A stretch of 35,098 nt of DNA from contig JAMJTW010000026.1 of NCBI GenBank assembly GCA_024281175.1, positions 1 to 35,098 of the forward strand, read 5' to 3'. Positions within the stretch are counted from its first letter, which is position 1. Every line of letters starts with the position of its first letter. A program made the translations under genes and the position numbers. Below, in pieces: positions 26,074 to 33,133 of the stretch. The stretch is from Candidatus Thiovulum imperiosus. Its GTDB lineage: Bacteria > Campylobacterota > Campylobacteria > Campylobacterales > Thiovulaceae. A model generated the notes under the pieces. It saw only the letters and a list, made by a program, of their open reading frames with translations, was not told where the DNA came from and made no database searches.

Positions 26074-27603
26074 TTGATAGTAATTTTAGATTTTGGAAGT
26101 CAATATACTCAACTTATAGCGAGAAGACTTCGAGAACAAGAGGTCTATTCTGAAATAGTTCCCTATTTTGAAACTCCTGAAAAAATTTTAGAGAGAAATC
26201 CAAAAGGTCTGATTTTTAGTGGAGGTCCAGCCTCTGTTTATAGCGAAGAGGCTTATGCAGTAGATAAAAAACTTTACGAAATTGGATTACCAATTCTTGC
26301 AATCTGTTATGGAATGCAGAGAATTACGGTAGATTTTGGCGGTGAAGTTGTTCGGGCGTCAAAACATGAATACGGAAAATCTGAACTACTATTTAGTGAA
26401 ACCTCATCACCACTATTTGAGGGGTGTGATGCTGGAAATATCGCTTGGATGAGTCATGGAGATAGAGTAGAGAAGTTACCAGATGGTTTTGAAGCGATAG
26501 CTTATACTGAAAACTCTCCTTATGCTGGAATTGGAAATTCTGAAAAGAAGATTTATGCCCTCCAATTTCACCCTGAAGTAAAACACTCTGAAGATGGTTA
26601 TCTGATGCTCCGAAACTTTGCAAAAAAGATTTGTGGCGTTACGGAAAAGTGGAATATGGGACACTTCTCAAAAGAGCAGATTTCAAAAATTCGAGAGAAA
26701 GTTGGAAATGGAAAAGTTCTTTCAGCACTCTCTGGTGGTGTAGATAGTTCTGTCGTTACAGCTCTACTCTATGAAGCAATTGGTGATCAACTAATTCCTG
26801 TTTTTGTAGATAATGGTCTTCTTCGAGCTGGAGAGAGAGAAGCAGTTGAATACTCTTTTAAAGAGGTTTTGAAAGTTCCACTTGTCGTAGTAGATGCCAG
26901 AAAGAGATTTTTAGAAGTTCTAAAAGGTGTTACAGACCCTGAAGAGAAACGAAAAAAGATTGGACACACATTTATAGAGGTTTTTGAAGAGGAAGCGAAA
27001 AAATATGAGGGAATTCAGTTTTTAGCTCAAGGAACTCTCTATCCAGATGTTATCGAGTCTGTTTCTGTAAAAGGTCCAAGTAAAACTATTAAATCCCACC
27101 ACAATGTTGGCGGTCTTCCTGAAAAAATGGATTTCGCTCTCATAGAACCACTTCGAGAACTATTTAAAGATGAGGTTCGACTTTTAGGTGTAGAATTAGG
27201 ACTTCCAGAAAGCCTTGTGTATCGACAACCTTTTCCAGGTCCGGGGTTAGCAATCCGAATTATGGGTGATGTTACAGAAGAGGGTCTCGAACTTGTTAGA
27301 AGAGCTGATACGATACTTTTAGACGAAATCAAATCAGCTGGATACTATCGAAAACTTTGGCAAAGTTTTGCTGTTCTACTCAATGTAAATAGCGTTGGAG
27401 TTCAAGGCGACAATCGAACTTATGAAAATGCCGTAGCAATTCGAGCTATCGAGTCTACCGATGGAATGACAGCAACTTTTGCTCATCTTCCTCACGATAT
27501 TTTAGAGAGAATTTCTCGAAGAATTATAAATGAAGTGAGTGGTATAAATAGAGTAGTCTATGATATAAGCTCAAAACCACCTGCTACTATTGAGTGGGAG
27601 TAG
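26074..27603 (+). CDS. guaA: GMP synthase (glutamine-hydrolysing)
   Basis: A 509-residue bifunctional enzyme that aminates XMP to GMP. The N-terminal class I glutamine amidotransferase has [15 protein letters not shown] at the start, the nucleophile cysteine in LAICYGMQ (about residue 78), and FHPEVKHS (about 168). The ATP-pyrophosphatase domain has the PP-loop [12 protein letters not shown] (about 215-226). The dimerisation domain has [16 protein letters not shown], and the protein ends with the usual KPPATIEWE. The start is TTG at 26074, with AAAAGAG a few bases upstream; the next residues match the family N-terminus, so no longer form is needed. The gene is bracketed by the 30-bp inverted repeat (26008-26037 and 27663-27692). 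Confidence 0.97.
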   Translation: MIVILDFGSQYTQLIARRLREQEVYSEIVPYFETPEKILERNPKGLIFSGGPASVYSEEAYAVDKKLYEIGLPILAICYGMQRITVDFGGEVVRASKHEYGKSELLFSETSSPLFEGCDAGNIAWMSHGDRVEKLPDGFEAIAYTENSPYAGIGNSEKKIYALQFHPEVKHSEDGYLMLRNFAKKICGVTEKWNMGHFSKEQISKIREKVGNGKVLSALSGGVDSSVVTALLYEAIGDQLIPVFVDNGLLRAGEREAVEYSFKEVLKVPLVVVDARKRFLEVLKGVTDPEEKRKKIGHTFIEVFEEEAKKYEGIQFLAQGTLYPDVIESVSVKGPSKTIKSHHNVGGLPEKMDFALIEPLRELFKDEVRLLGVELGLPESLVYRQPFPGPGLAIRIMGDVTEEGLELVRRADTILLDEIKSAGYYRKLWQSFAVLLNVNSVGVQGDNRTYENAVAIRAIESTDGMTATFAHLPHDILERISRRIINEVSGINRVVYDISSKPPATIEWE

Positions 27604-27610
27604 AATTCAA

Positions 27611-27645
27611 GATTTCTCAATCGCCATGCTCATTTCGAAATGACA
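27611..27645 (-). repeat. Half-copy of the GTCATTTCGA palindromic repeat
   Basis: The plus strand begins GATTTCTCAATCGCCATGCT and continues to TTTCGAAATGACA. It matches one arm of the fuller elements at 29220-29294 and 31831-31929. It lies just after the guaA stop. Confidence 0.75.
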
Positions 27646-27662
27646 GATTAAGGTAAAATAGA

Positions 27663-27692
27663 AAAAAGGAGTGCCGATGAGGTATCTAATTT
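27663..27692 (+). repeat. Right arm of the inverted repeat flanking guaA
   Basis: Identical over 30 bases to the reverse complement of 26008-26037. It includes an AAGGAG ribosome site and the first codons of the lipoprotein-like relic at 27677. Confidence 0.85.
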
Positions 27693-27745
27693 TACTTTTT
27701 ACGGAGTGTGGCGAAACACCAAAACCAAAGGTTCTGCATGACAAG
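27677..27745 (+). pseudogene. Lipoprotein 5'-end relic
   Basis: After a strong GGAG site the ATG opens a short signal-peptide-like frame (MRYLILLFTECGETPKPK). It resembles the start and leader of the DUF1566 lipoprotein at 32751 (MRYFAILVFLLFAGCSS; AAAAAAGGAGTGTC before it). The hydrophobic stretch is too short for a working signal peptide, and beyond about 23 codons the frame merely runs out of phase through the next gene. It is probably a remnant of a lost lipoprotein gene; a tiny functional peptide cannot be excluded. Confidence 0.4.
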
Positions 27746-27750
27746 GTCAG

Positions 27751-27857
27751 TTTTTGTAAAATTTCAAAAAAGGATTTTTATGGAGAGTGTAGAGAAAGAA
27801 GAGAATTTAGTAAAAAAGACTTGTCGAGAATTGGGAATTACACAAAAAGAGTTAGCG
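27751..27857 (+). repeat. HTH-cassette conserved leader, copy 1
   Basis: The run TTTTTGTAAAATTTC plus AAAAAAGGA, and then the codons for ENLVKKTCRELGITQKELA, are shared almost base for base with copies at 32777-32864 and 33932-34026. This copy has four extra codons after the ATG. Confidence 0.88.
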
Positions 27858-28010
27858 GAAATATTTCATGTTACACCTCACACAGTTACAAATTGGGTTC
27901 GAGGAAGAATGGAAGAAGTTCATAAAAGAGCTTTAAAAGGTTTAATTTATGAACATCGATTTCAAGAAATAAAATATAAACTACATGATGTAAGTTTAGA
28001 TAAACTATAA
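27780..28010 (+). CDS. Small HTH regulator, cassette family member 1
   Basis: A 76-residue protein starting MESVEKEENLVKKTCREL at the ATG 27780, with an AAAAAAGGA site 6-14 bases upstream. A longer frame from 27708 is open but starts inside the lipoprotein relic and lacks a ribosome site. A single XRE-like helix-turn-helix spans about residues 18-45: the first helix GITQKELAEIF is shared with the other family members, and the presumed recognition helix TPHTVTNWVRGR is unique to this copy. The C-terminal helix (ALKGLIYEHRFQEIKYKLHDVSLDKL) may dimerise. The stop lies 3 bases before a TTGACA promoter driving the Bro-N/nuclease gene, so this protein is the obvious candidate regulator of that promoter. 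Confidence 0.8.
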   Translation: MESVEKEENLVKKTCRELGITQKELAEIFHVTPHTVTNWVRGRMEEVHKRALKGLIYEHRFQEIKYKLHDVSLDKL

Positions 28011-28013
28011 TCC

Positions 28014-28043
28014 TTGACAATGTAACTATATTTACAATAAAAT
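28014..28043 (+). promoter_or_regulatory. Promoter and putative operator of the Bro-N/nuclease gene
   Basis: TTGACA (28014-28019), 18-bp spacer, TAAAAT (28038-28043). The spacer carries the inverted repeat TGTAA-CTATAT-TTACA (28021-28036), an operator-like site exactly where a repressor would block RNA polymerase. A second inverted repeat TTGTTGG...CCAACAA (28048-28080) could fold in the leader RNA. Confidence 0.55.
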
Positions 28044-28060
28044 ATTGTTGTTGGAAAAGA

Positions 28061-28102
28061 ATGGCACTCTTAACCAACAAAATTCAATTAAGGCTTACTT
28101 AA
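28061..28102 (+). other. Possible 13-codon leader ORF
   Basis: ATG at 28061 with GGAAAAG just upstream encodes MALLTNKIQLRLT and ends in TAATG, the last two letters overlapping the start of the nuclease gene. It would translationally couple that gene. It could be chance at this length. Confidence 0.25.
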
Positions 28103-28944
28103 TGAAGCACAAAATTATATCAAACTCCTTACAGTATGCTACTTTTAACTTTAATTCTTTAGAAATTAGAATAGTTATTATTAATGGTCAAGAATATTTC
28201 GTTGCTAAAGATGTAGCAGAATTACTAAGTTATAAAAGACCTGCTGATGCAGTTGCCCAACATTGTAAAAAAGCAATTGATTTTGAGGTCAGTAAATTAA
28301 ATTGCACAAATAATTTTAGCTCTAAAGCTAGAGTAATAAAACTCATTCCAGAGTCTGATGTTTTAAGACTAATTCATAAAAGTCAAAAAATTACAGAACA
28401 AGAAAAGAAACATATTGTCAGCTTTTTTGATTTTACAAAAACAGAAATATTTATCTCAAGACAAGAAACAGAGTTTGGAAAAGAGTTGAAAAATTTCATA
28501 AAAACTATTTACAATTTAGAAGTAGAAACTCAATATCCTGTAAAAAATTACAGATTGGACTTTTATATTCCAGAACTCAACTTGGCTATTGAATTTGACG
28601 AAAAACATCATAAATATCAAAAAGAAAAAGACGAAAAAAGAGAAAATGAAATTAAAGATATTTTAAATTGTAAATTTGCTAGAGTCTTTGAAGAGCAATC
28701 TATTGGAGAACAATTAGGTTTTGTTATAAAAGCAATAAATGAAGAACCTAAAAAAGAGATTTCTCTTTCAAAACGACAAAAACAGATTTTAGAATATTTA
28801 CAAAATCACAAGCTTTCAACAAAAGAGTTGTCTAAAAAACTTGGTTTTTCAAAATCAACAATTTTGAAAGATTTAAAATTTCTTATTGAAAATGAACAAA
28901 TAGAAAAAATCAAAAGCGGAAGAAATGTTTTCTATAAAGCCTAA
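28102..28944 (+). CDS. Bro-N + PD-(D/E)XK-like nuclease + winged-HTH protein
   Basis: A 280-residue three-domain protein. The Bro-N DNA-binding domain spans about residues 14-105 (FNSLEIRIVIINGQEYFVAKDVAELLSY). A restriction-endonuclease-fold domain of the DUF559/Vsr-like type spans about 120-215, with acidic core RLDFYIPELNLAIEFDEKHH and EKRENEIKDIL. The winged HTH spans about 222-280 (LSKRQKQILEYL, LSTKELSKKLGFSKSTILKDL). I start it at ATG 28102, with TAAGG 9-13 bases before. The in-frame TTG at 28045 overlaps the promoter and would precede or abut the transcription start. The winged HTH is nearly the same as that of the broken gene at 13540, whose nuclease domain is of another fold. The HTH1 gene lies upstream. 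A phage-type regulator, nuclease effector or defence gene are all possible. Confidence 0.78.
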   Translation: MKHKIISNSLQYATFNFNSLEIRIVIINGQEYFVAKDVAELLSYKRPADAVAQHCKKAIDFEVSKLNCTNNFSSKARVIKLIPESDVLRLIHKSQKITEQEKKHIVSFFDFTKTEIFISRQETEFGKELKNFIKTIYNLEVETQYPVKNYRLDFYIPELNLAIEFDEKHHKYQKEKDEKRENEIKDILNCKFARVFEEQSIGEQLGFVIKAINEEPKKEISLSKRQKQILEYLQNHKLSTKELSKKLGFSKSTILKDLKFLIENEQIEKIKSGRNVFYKA

Positions 28945-29144
28945 ACTTCCTCCCAACAGAACTTGGAAAGTTACACGGAATTTCTGGAAGAGAAACAAAT
29001 TTGAAACTCAAGGCTTTAGGCTTTCAAGTTTCTGAAAACTCCATTTGGAAACTTACAGAAAAAGGAAAAGAGTTTGGAATGGAATACCGTGGAAAGTTTT
29101 CCCAACTCAAATGGAAACTTTATACACCAATATATATAGACTAA
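28938..29144 (+). pseudogene. C-terminal relic of an antirepressor-like gene
   Basis: A 68-codon open frame without a start, beginning inside the end of the nuclease gene. It reads LNFLPTELGKLHGISGRETN, then LKLKALGFQVSENSIWKLTE, then KGKEFGMEYRGKFSQLKWKL and YTPIYID. The arrangement TELG...LN/LK-LKxLGFQ...WxLTEKGKEF is the C-terminal domain of phage antirepressors and parallels KLNLILEEKGFQTRNEKVWE in the genes at 33134 and 34306. The 5' part is missing, so the Bro-N/nuclease gene probably replaced it. Confidence 0.6.
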
Positions 29145-29150
29145 ATAAAC

Positions 29151-29180
29151 TTGACATGAGCTGACTAAACTTTGTAGAAT
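29151..29180 (+). promoter_or_regulatory. Promoter upstream of clpB
   Basis: TTGACA (29151-29156), 18-bp spacer, TAGAAT (29175-29180). It would give clpB a leader of about 135 bases containing the palindromic repeat. No clear CIRCE or HAIR element was seen. Confidence 0.5.
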
Positions 29181-29219
29181 TTCTCAAAAAAAAGGAGAGG
29201 GGAGTTTGACAAAATAGTT

Positions 29220-29294
29220 TGTCATTTCGATATGAGCATGGCGATTGAGAAATCTTAAAAAAGTATTTCTCACCCGAAAGGGTTCGAAATGACA
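29220..29294 (+). repeat. Full palindromic repeat (GTCATTTCGA family) in the clpB leader
   Basis: Outer arms TGTCATTTCGA / TCGAAATGACA and inner arms TGAGAAAT / ATTTCTCA are interrupted on one side by a CCC-GAAA-GGG side hairpin. It would form a branched RNA or cruciform. It ends 28 bases before the clpB ATG. Confidence 0.8.
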
Positions 29295-29322
29295 AGTTTG
29301 GTCGTTCCCAAGGAGAAAAGAT

Positions 29323-31803
29323 ATGTTTGAAAAACTTACAGCATCTTTACAAGGAAATTTAGAAAAGGGAGTCTCTCTTGCACTTAGCAAGGGAAATGGA
29401 GAGGTAGAGCCTCTTCACATTTTTTGGAATTTGGTTTTGGAAACCTCATCGCCATTGAGAGAAGTTTTAAATCGGTTGGGGGAAGAGCCGAGGGGATATG
29501 AGTTACGAATTCAGAGCGAAATCGAAAAGTTTCCAAAAAGTTCAGGAGTTTCAAAAGAGAGTATAAGACTCTCTCGAAAAGGTATGGAGTCTCTTCAAAA
29601 AGCAGAAGCGGTAGCAACTCAAAAAGGAGACTCTTTCATTGCAACAGACTCTTGGATAGAAGCGAATATAGAAAACTATAAAAGTATCTTTCCAAACTAC
29701 AAAGAAATCCTAAAAGAGCTTCTGAAAGCTAGAGGGGAAAAGCGAATTGAGTCAGCAACTGGCGATGAGGTTCTTGAGGCTCTCAAAAAGTATTCTCGAA
29801 ATTTAAATCTTGCTTCAAAAGAGGGAAAACTTGACCCTGTAATTGGTCGAGATGAGGAAATCGAAAGAGCGATACAGATACTCATTCGGAAAACTAAAAA
29901 CAACCCTATTCTTTTAGGCGAACCAGGGGTTGGGAAAACTGCTCTTATCGAGGGTCTAGCTTCCCGTATCGTATCTGGAGATGTTCCAAATTCTTTGAAA
30001 TCGAAAACAATTCATCTCTTAGATATGACAGCACTTATTGCTGGAGCAAAATATCGAGGTGAGTTTGAAGACCGACTTCAAGCGGTTGTCAATGAGGTGA
30101 AATCTGCGGGAAATGTCATTCTTTTCATCGATGAAATTCACACAATTGTTGGAGCTGGAAACAGTGAGGGAAGTATGGACGCAGCAAATATTTTGAAACC
30201 TGCTCTTGCAAGAGGTGAATTGCGAACCATCGGGGCTACAACTCTAAAAGAGTATCGAAAATATTTTGAAAAGGATACTGCACTCCAGAGACGCTTTCAA
30301 CCTATTACTTTAAGCGAACCTACTATTTCTCAAGCTCTCCAAATCATGAGAGGAATTAAAGAACGACTTGAAACTCACCACAATATTTCGATTTCTGACT
30401 CTGCTCTGGTAAGTGCTGTAAAACTTAGCGACCGATACATTTCAGACCGTTTTCTTCCAGATAAGGCGATAGACCTCATCGACGAGGCTTCCGCAGAACT
30501 CAGAATGCAAATTGAGAGCGAACCATTTCCACTTTCACAAGTGAAAAGACTTATTTCGAGTTTGCATGTTGAGAGAGAAGCTCTAAAAATGGAGGGAGTT
30601 GAAAAGGGTAGATTGGAGGAACTTGCTGAAGAACTCAAATTTGCTGAAAAGCGAAAAGCAGATTTAGAAGAGAAGTTTGCCACGGAAAAGAGAATCTTTT
30701 CACAAATTTCAGATACAAAAGTTGAAATCGAAAAGAAGAAAATCGAAATGGGAAAACTGGAAAGTGAAAGCAAATATGGAGAAGTTGCAAAGATACGATA
30801 TGAAACAATACCCCAACTTGAAAGTAGAGTTTTGGAACTTGAAAAGGTTCAGAAAGAGGGAACTCTACTAAAAAACCGAGTCGATGAAGAGAGTATCGCA
30901 AAAGTGATAAGTCGCTGGACTGGAATTCCAATCTCCAAAATGTTACAGAGTGAAAAAGAGAGAATTTTAGAAATTGAAAAGCATCTAAATTCTGAAGTGA
31001 TTTCTCAAGAGGTAGCAGTAAAATCTGTTGCAAGAGCAATAAAGAGAAACAAAGCTGGACTCTCTGAAGAGAACCGACCAATTGGCAGTTTCCTCTTTTT
31101 AGGTTCAACTGGAGTTGGAAAAACTGAAACAGCAAAAGCACTTGCGAGATTCCTTTTTGACTCTGAAAGTGCAATGGTTCGATTTGATATGAGTGAATAT
31201 ATGGAGAAACATTCGGTTTCAAAACTTATCGGGGCTTCAGCAGGATATATTGGATATGAAGAGGGCGGACAACTTACAGAAGCTGTTCGGCGAAAACCCT
31301 ACTCTGTTCTACTTTTTGATGAAATTGAGAAAGCTCATCATGACATTTGGAATTTGCTACTTCAAGTTTTAGATGATGGCAGACTTACCGACAATAAGGG
31401 CGTTACCGTAGATTTCCGAAATACAATTGTGATTCTAACTTCAAATTTGCAAAAAGAGAATCTCAAGAACTATTTTCGTCCTGAATTTCTAAATCGGCTT
31501 GATGAAGTTGTGGAGTTCCAAACTCTTGGAGAAGAAGCGATTTTAAGAATCCTCGACATATTTTTAGGAAAAGTGGAAAAGAAACTTTCGGAAAGGAACT
31601 TGAAACTGGAAGTCTCTTCAGAAGCGAAAAGATATATAGCTTCTGTTGGTTTCGATGAGGTTTTTGGAGCAAGACCACTCAAAAGAGCAGTTTCAGAAGA
31701 GATAGAAGATAGAATTGCTGATGCGATTTTGGAAAGTAGAGTTTCTGATGGAGATACTCTAAAGTTTGGTTTCCAGAATGGAGAAATCTTTCTGGAAATT
31801 TAG
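29323..31803 (+). CDS. clpB: ClpB disaggregase
   Basis: An 826-residue Hsp100 AAA+ protein that pulls proteins out of aggregates with DnaK. Clp N-domain repeats occupy about 1-140. AAA-1 has Walker [18 protein letters not shown] (near 200) and [13 protein letters not shown] coiled-coil middle domain (about 395-500; [15 protein letters not shown]) distinguishes ClpB from ClpA/C. AAA-2 has Walker [16 protein letters not shown] (near 595), the LFDEIEKAH Walker B and the [12 protein letters not shown] sensor region. Some 30 residues fewer than E. coli ClpB (857). AAGGAG lies 12-17 bases before the ATG. Flanked on both sides by the palindromic repeat family, between two accessory islands. Confidence 0.96.
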   Translation: MFEKLTASLQGNLEKGVSLALSKGNGEVEPLHIFWNLVLETSSPLREVLNRLGEEPRGYELRIQSEIEKFPKSSGVSKESIRLSRKGMESLQKAEAVATQKGDSFIATDSWIEANIENYKSIFPNYKEILKELLKARGEKRIESATGDEVLEALKKYSRNLNLASKEGKLDPVIGRDEEIERAIQILIRKTKNNPILLGEPGVGKTALIEGLASRIVSGDVPNSLKSKTIHLLDMTALIAGAKYRGEFEDRLQAVVNEVKSAGNVILFIDEIHTIVGAGNSEGSMDAANILKPALARGELRTIGATTLKEYRKYFEKDTALQRRFQPITLSEPTISQALQIMRGIKERLETHHNISISDSALVSAVKLSDRYISDRFLPDKAIDLIDEASAELRMQIESEPFPLSQVKRLISSLHVEREALKMEGVEKGRLEELAEELKFAEKRKADLEEKFATEKRIFSQISDTKVEIEKKKIEMGKLESESKYGEVAKIRYETIPQLESRVLELEKVQKEGTLLKNRVDEESIAKVISRWTGIPISKMLQSEKERILEIEKHLNSEVISQEVAVKSVARAIKRNKAGLSEENRPIGSFLFLGSTGVGKTETAKALARFLFDSESAMVRFDMSEYMEKHSVSKLIGASAGYIGYEEGGQLTEAVRRKPYSVLLFDEIEKAHHDIWNLLLQVLDDGRLTDNKGVTVDFRNTIVILTSNLQKENLKNYFRPEFLNRLDEVVEFQTLGEEAILRILDIFLGKVEKKLSERNLKLEVSSEAKRYIASVGFDEVFGARPLKRAVSEEIEDRIADAILESRVSDGDTLKFGFQNGEIFLEI

Positions 31804-31830
31804 AATTGCAAAATAGGCTTTTACCTCTCT

Positions 31831-31929
31831 TGTCATTTCGAACCCTTTTGGGTGAGAAATCCTTGTATTGAACAAAGTGAAATATCTTTTTCAAGATTTC
31901 TCAACCGCTACGCTCATATCGAAATGACG
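31831..31929 (-). repeat. Full palindromic repeat between clpB and the lipoprotein gene
   Basis: Outer arms GTCATTTCGA / TCGAAATGAC and inner arms TGAGAAATC / GATTTCTCA, with a CCC-TTTT-GGG side hairpin. It is in reverse orientation to the copy at 29220-29294 and has a longer central loop. It lies between convergent genes, so it may serve as a terminator. Confidence 0.8.
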
Positions 31930-31938
31930 GAGAAGAAA

Positions 31939-32751
31939 CTAGTCTAAGTTTCGGACGCATAGAGTATGATATTTCTCACTGTTACTTGAATTGCCACTTC
32001 CATAACTAGCACCAATAAGATATGAAGATGTGCTAGTCCAATATAAATTTTGCAAATTTCTAAATCTATTTCTATTTTGAAAAATTTTCAACTCTTCATG
32101 ATTTGGAAGTTTCCAATCCGTAAATCCATGTAGATTTTCGCAATATCTATTTGCATCTTTCCAAGTCATCGCATTTTGCAGGTGTTTTAGAAACATCAAA
32201 TTCCCAATGATTACAATTTCAAAAGGAATTTCAAATTTTGACGAGTATTTTTCTGCACTTGCTCCAACTATCCAAAGTTCTCCATTTCTCTCTTCAAATT
32301 TCATATCAAATTGCTTCACACTACCTTTAAAACTTTCGGCTTTAGCAATAGGAACAGCAATCTGAAAAGGAATACTATTTACCGTAACATCAAAAACCTC
32401 ATCATCAGGGCGATACTTCATCGAAATGCTTTGTCTTCCAAGCCAAGAGTTTAAAATCTCACCTTTCTCATTTTCAATTGCTTTCTGATTTCTAGCTTTA
32501 CACTCCTCTTTCTTTTTTCTAAAAGTCTCTTTTCTCTTTTGATAGGCTTCACTCTTTTCAAACTCTCCTTGAGAAGAGATACTACTTGGACAACTCTCTT
32601 GAGAAATCTTCGGTCTCACTATCTGGACTGCTTCGCCAAAACTCGTTGCATTCGCTACTTCTGGATACTTTGGAGAATTTCCCGTCCAAACTAAACCTTT
32701 ACTTGAACAACCTGCAAAAAGCAGGAAAACTAAAATTGCAAAATATCTCAC
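31939..32751 (-). CDS. DUF1566 (Lcl-type) lipoprotein
   Basis: A 270-residue lipoprotein starting at GTG with a strong GGAG site. The signal MRYFAILVFLLFAGCSS has lipidated Cys15. The middle third is charged and helical (KSEAYQKRKETFRKKKEECKARNQKA). The C-terminal ~85 residues form a DUF1566 domain: FLKHLQNAMTWKDANRYCEN, GFTDWKLPNHEELK, NLYWTSTSS, then the closing VRNLD. DUF1566 has a C-type-lectin-like fold seen in surface adhesins such as Legionella Lcl; the ligand is unknown. It is divergent from the HTH gene at 32799, with only 47 bases between starts. Its leader and first codons resemble the relics at 26008 and 27677. Confidence 0.8.
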   Translation of the reverse strand: MRYFAILVFLLFAGCSSKGLVWTGNSPKYPEVANATSFGEAVQIVRPKISQESCPSSISSQGEFEKSEAYQKRKETFRKKKEECKARNQKAIENEKGEILNSWLGRQSISMKYRPDDEVFDVTVNSIPFQIAVPIAKAESFKGSVKQFDMKFEERNGELWIVGASAEKYSSKFEIPFEIVIIGNLMFLKHLQNAMTWKDANRYCENLHGFTDWKLPNHEELKIFQNRNRFRNLQNLYWTSTSSYLIGASYGSGNSSNSEKYHTLCVRNLD

Positions 32752-32764
32752 GACACTCCTTTTT

Positions 32765-32770
32765 TATAAT
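32765..32770 (+). promoter_or_regulatory. -10 box for HTH cassette 2
   Basis: TATAAT 29 bases before the ATG at 32799. The 47-base divergent gap must also contain the lipoprotein promoter or its leader, so the two genes are probably co-regulated. Confidence 0.45.
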
Positions 32771-32776
32771 TCTAAT

Positions 32777-32864
32777 AAAATTTCAAAAAAGGAAAATTAT
32801 GGAAGAAGAGAATTTAGTAAAAAAGACTTGTCGAGAATTGGGAATTACTCAAAAAGAGTTGGCT
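32777..32864 (+). repeat. HTH-cassette conserved leader, copy 2
   Basis: AAAATTTCAAAAAAGGAAAA and the first ~22 codons are nearly identical to copy 3 (33932-34026). Upstream of the AAAATTTC the sequence differs (CTAAT in place of TTTGT), because here the lipoprotein gene precedes the cassette. Confidence 0.88.
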
Positions 32865-33035
32865 GAAAAAACTTCAATATCTTTACCAACAATCAATAGA
32901 TGGAGTTCTACCAATAAAATACCTAAACAGAATGTTATGTTTTTAAATCTTCTTCTTGAAAATAATCAATTACAAAATCAACTTTCTGAATTTCAAAACT
33001 TTTTTCATAAATTTAATAAACTCTCTTCAATATAA
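32799..33035 (+). CDS. Small HTH regulator, cassette family member 2
   Basis: A 78-residue protein from ATG 32799 with an AAAAAAGGA site. Residues 1-22 are the same as in member 3 (MEEENLVKKTCRELGITQKE...). The helix-turn-helix continues with a private recognition helix (SISLPTINRWSSTNK) and a leucine/asparagine-rich C-terminal helix (NLLLENNQLQNQLSEFQNFFHKF), a likely coiled coil for dimerisation. A longer in-frame start at 32586 would lie inside the opposite lipoprotein gene and is rejected. A hairpin sits on its stop codon. A strong promoter with an AT-rich palindrome follows and drives the antirepressor-like gene at 33134. Confidence 0.82.
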   Translation: MEEENLVKKTCRELGITQKELAEKTSISLPTINRWSSTNKIPKQNVMFLNLLLENNQLQNQLSEFQNFFHKFNKLSSI

Positions 33036-33061
33036 AGGGGGTGTCATTTTGACGACCCCTT
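33035..33061 (+). terminator. Hairpin after HTH cassette 2
   Basis: Stem AAGGGGGTGTCA / TGACGACCCCTT with one mismatch and a TTT loop, immediately at the stop codon. It separates the regulator transcript from its partner gene. Confidence 0.55.
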
Positions 33062-33108
33062 AAAATAATAATTATTTTTTGACAAAACAATTATTTTAAT
33101 AGTATTAT
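33062..33108 (+). promoter_or_regulatory. Promoter and putative operator of antirepressor gene 1
   Basis: TTGACA (33079-33084), 18-bp spacer, TATTAT (33103-33108). The palindrome AAAATAAT-A-ATTATTTT (33062-33078) abuts the -35 box. The leader is about 20 bases, with GGA at 33125 as ribosome site. Confidence 0.6.
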
Positions 33109-33133
33109 TCTCAGTAAATTTATTGGAATAACA

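Noticed and set aside
27677-27925. 84-codon ORF beginning MRYLILLF
   Set aside because: After ~23 codons it is an out-of-phase reading of the HTH gene; only the first part is kept, as a lipoprotein relic.
28045-28101. TTG start for the Bro-N/nuclease gene
   Set aside because: It lies directly after the -10 box and has no ribosome site; ATG 28102 has TAAGG at a good distance.
29151-29294. CIRCE or HspR (HAIR) heat-shock operator at clpB
   Set aside because: The promoter region does not contain a convincing nine-base-spaced or HAIR inverted repeat; the only palindrome is the dispersed repeat.
30635-31222. 195-codon ORF opposite clpB
   Set aside because: It is antisense to conserved ClpB sequence, low-complexity in Leu/Phe/Gln, with no ribosome site; a frame shadow.
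31939-32200. DUF1566 domain as a diversity-generating-retroelement target
   Set aside because: The fold class can be a target, but no reverse transcriptase, template repeat or A-biased variable repeat is seen in the window.
32586-32798. N-terminal extension of HTH member 2
   Set aside because: It overlaps the opposite lipoprotein gene and lacks a ribosome site; the other family members start at the equivalent of ATG 32799.
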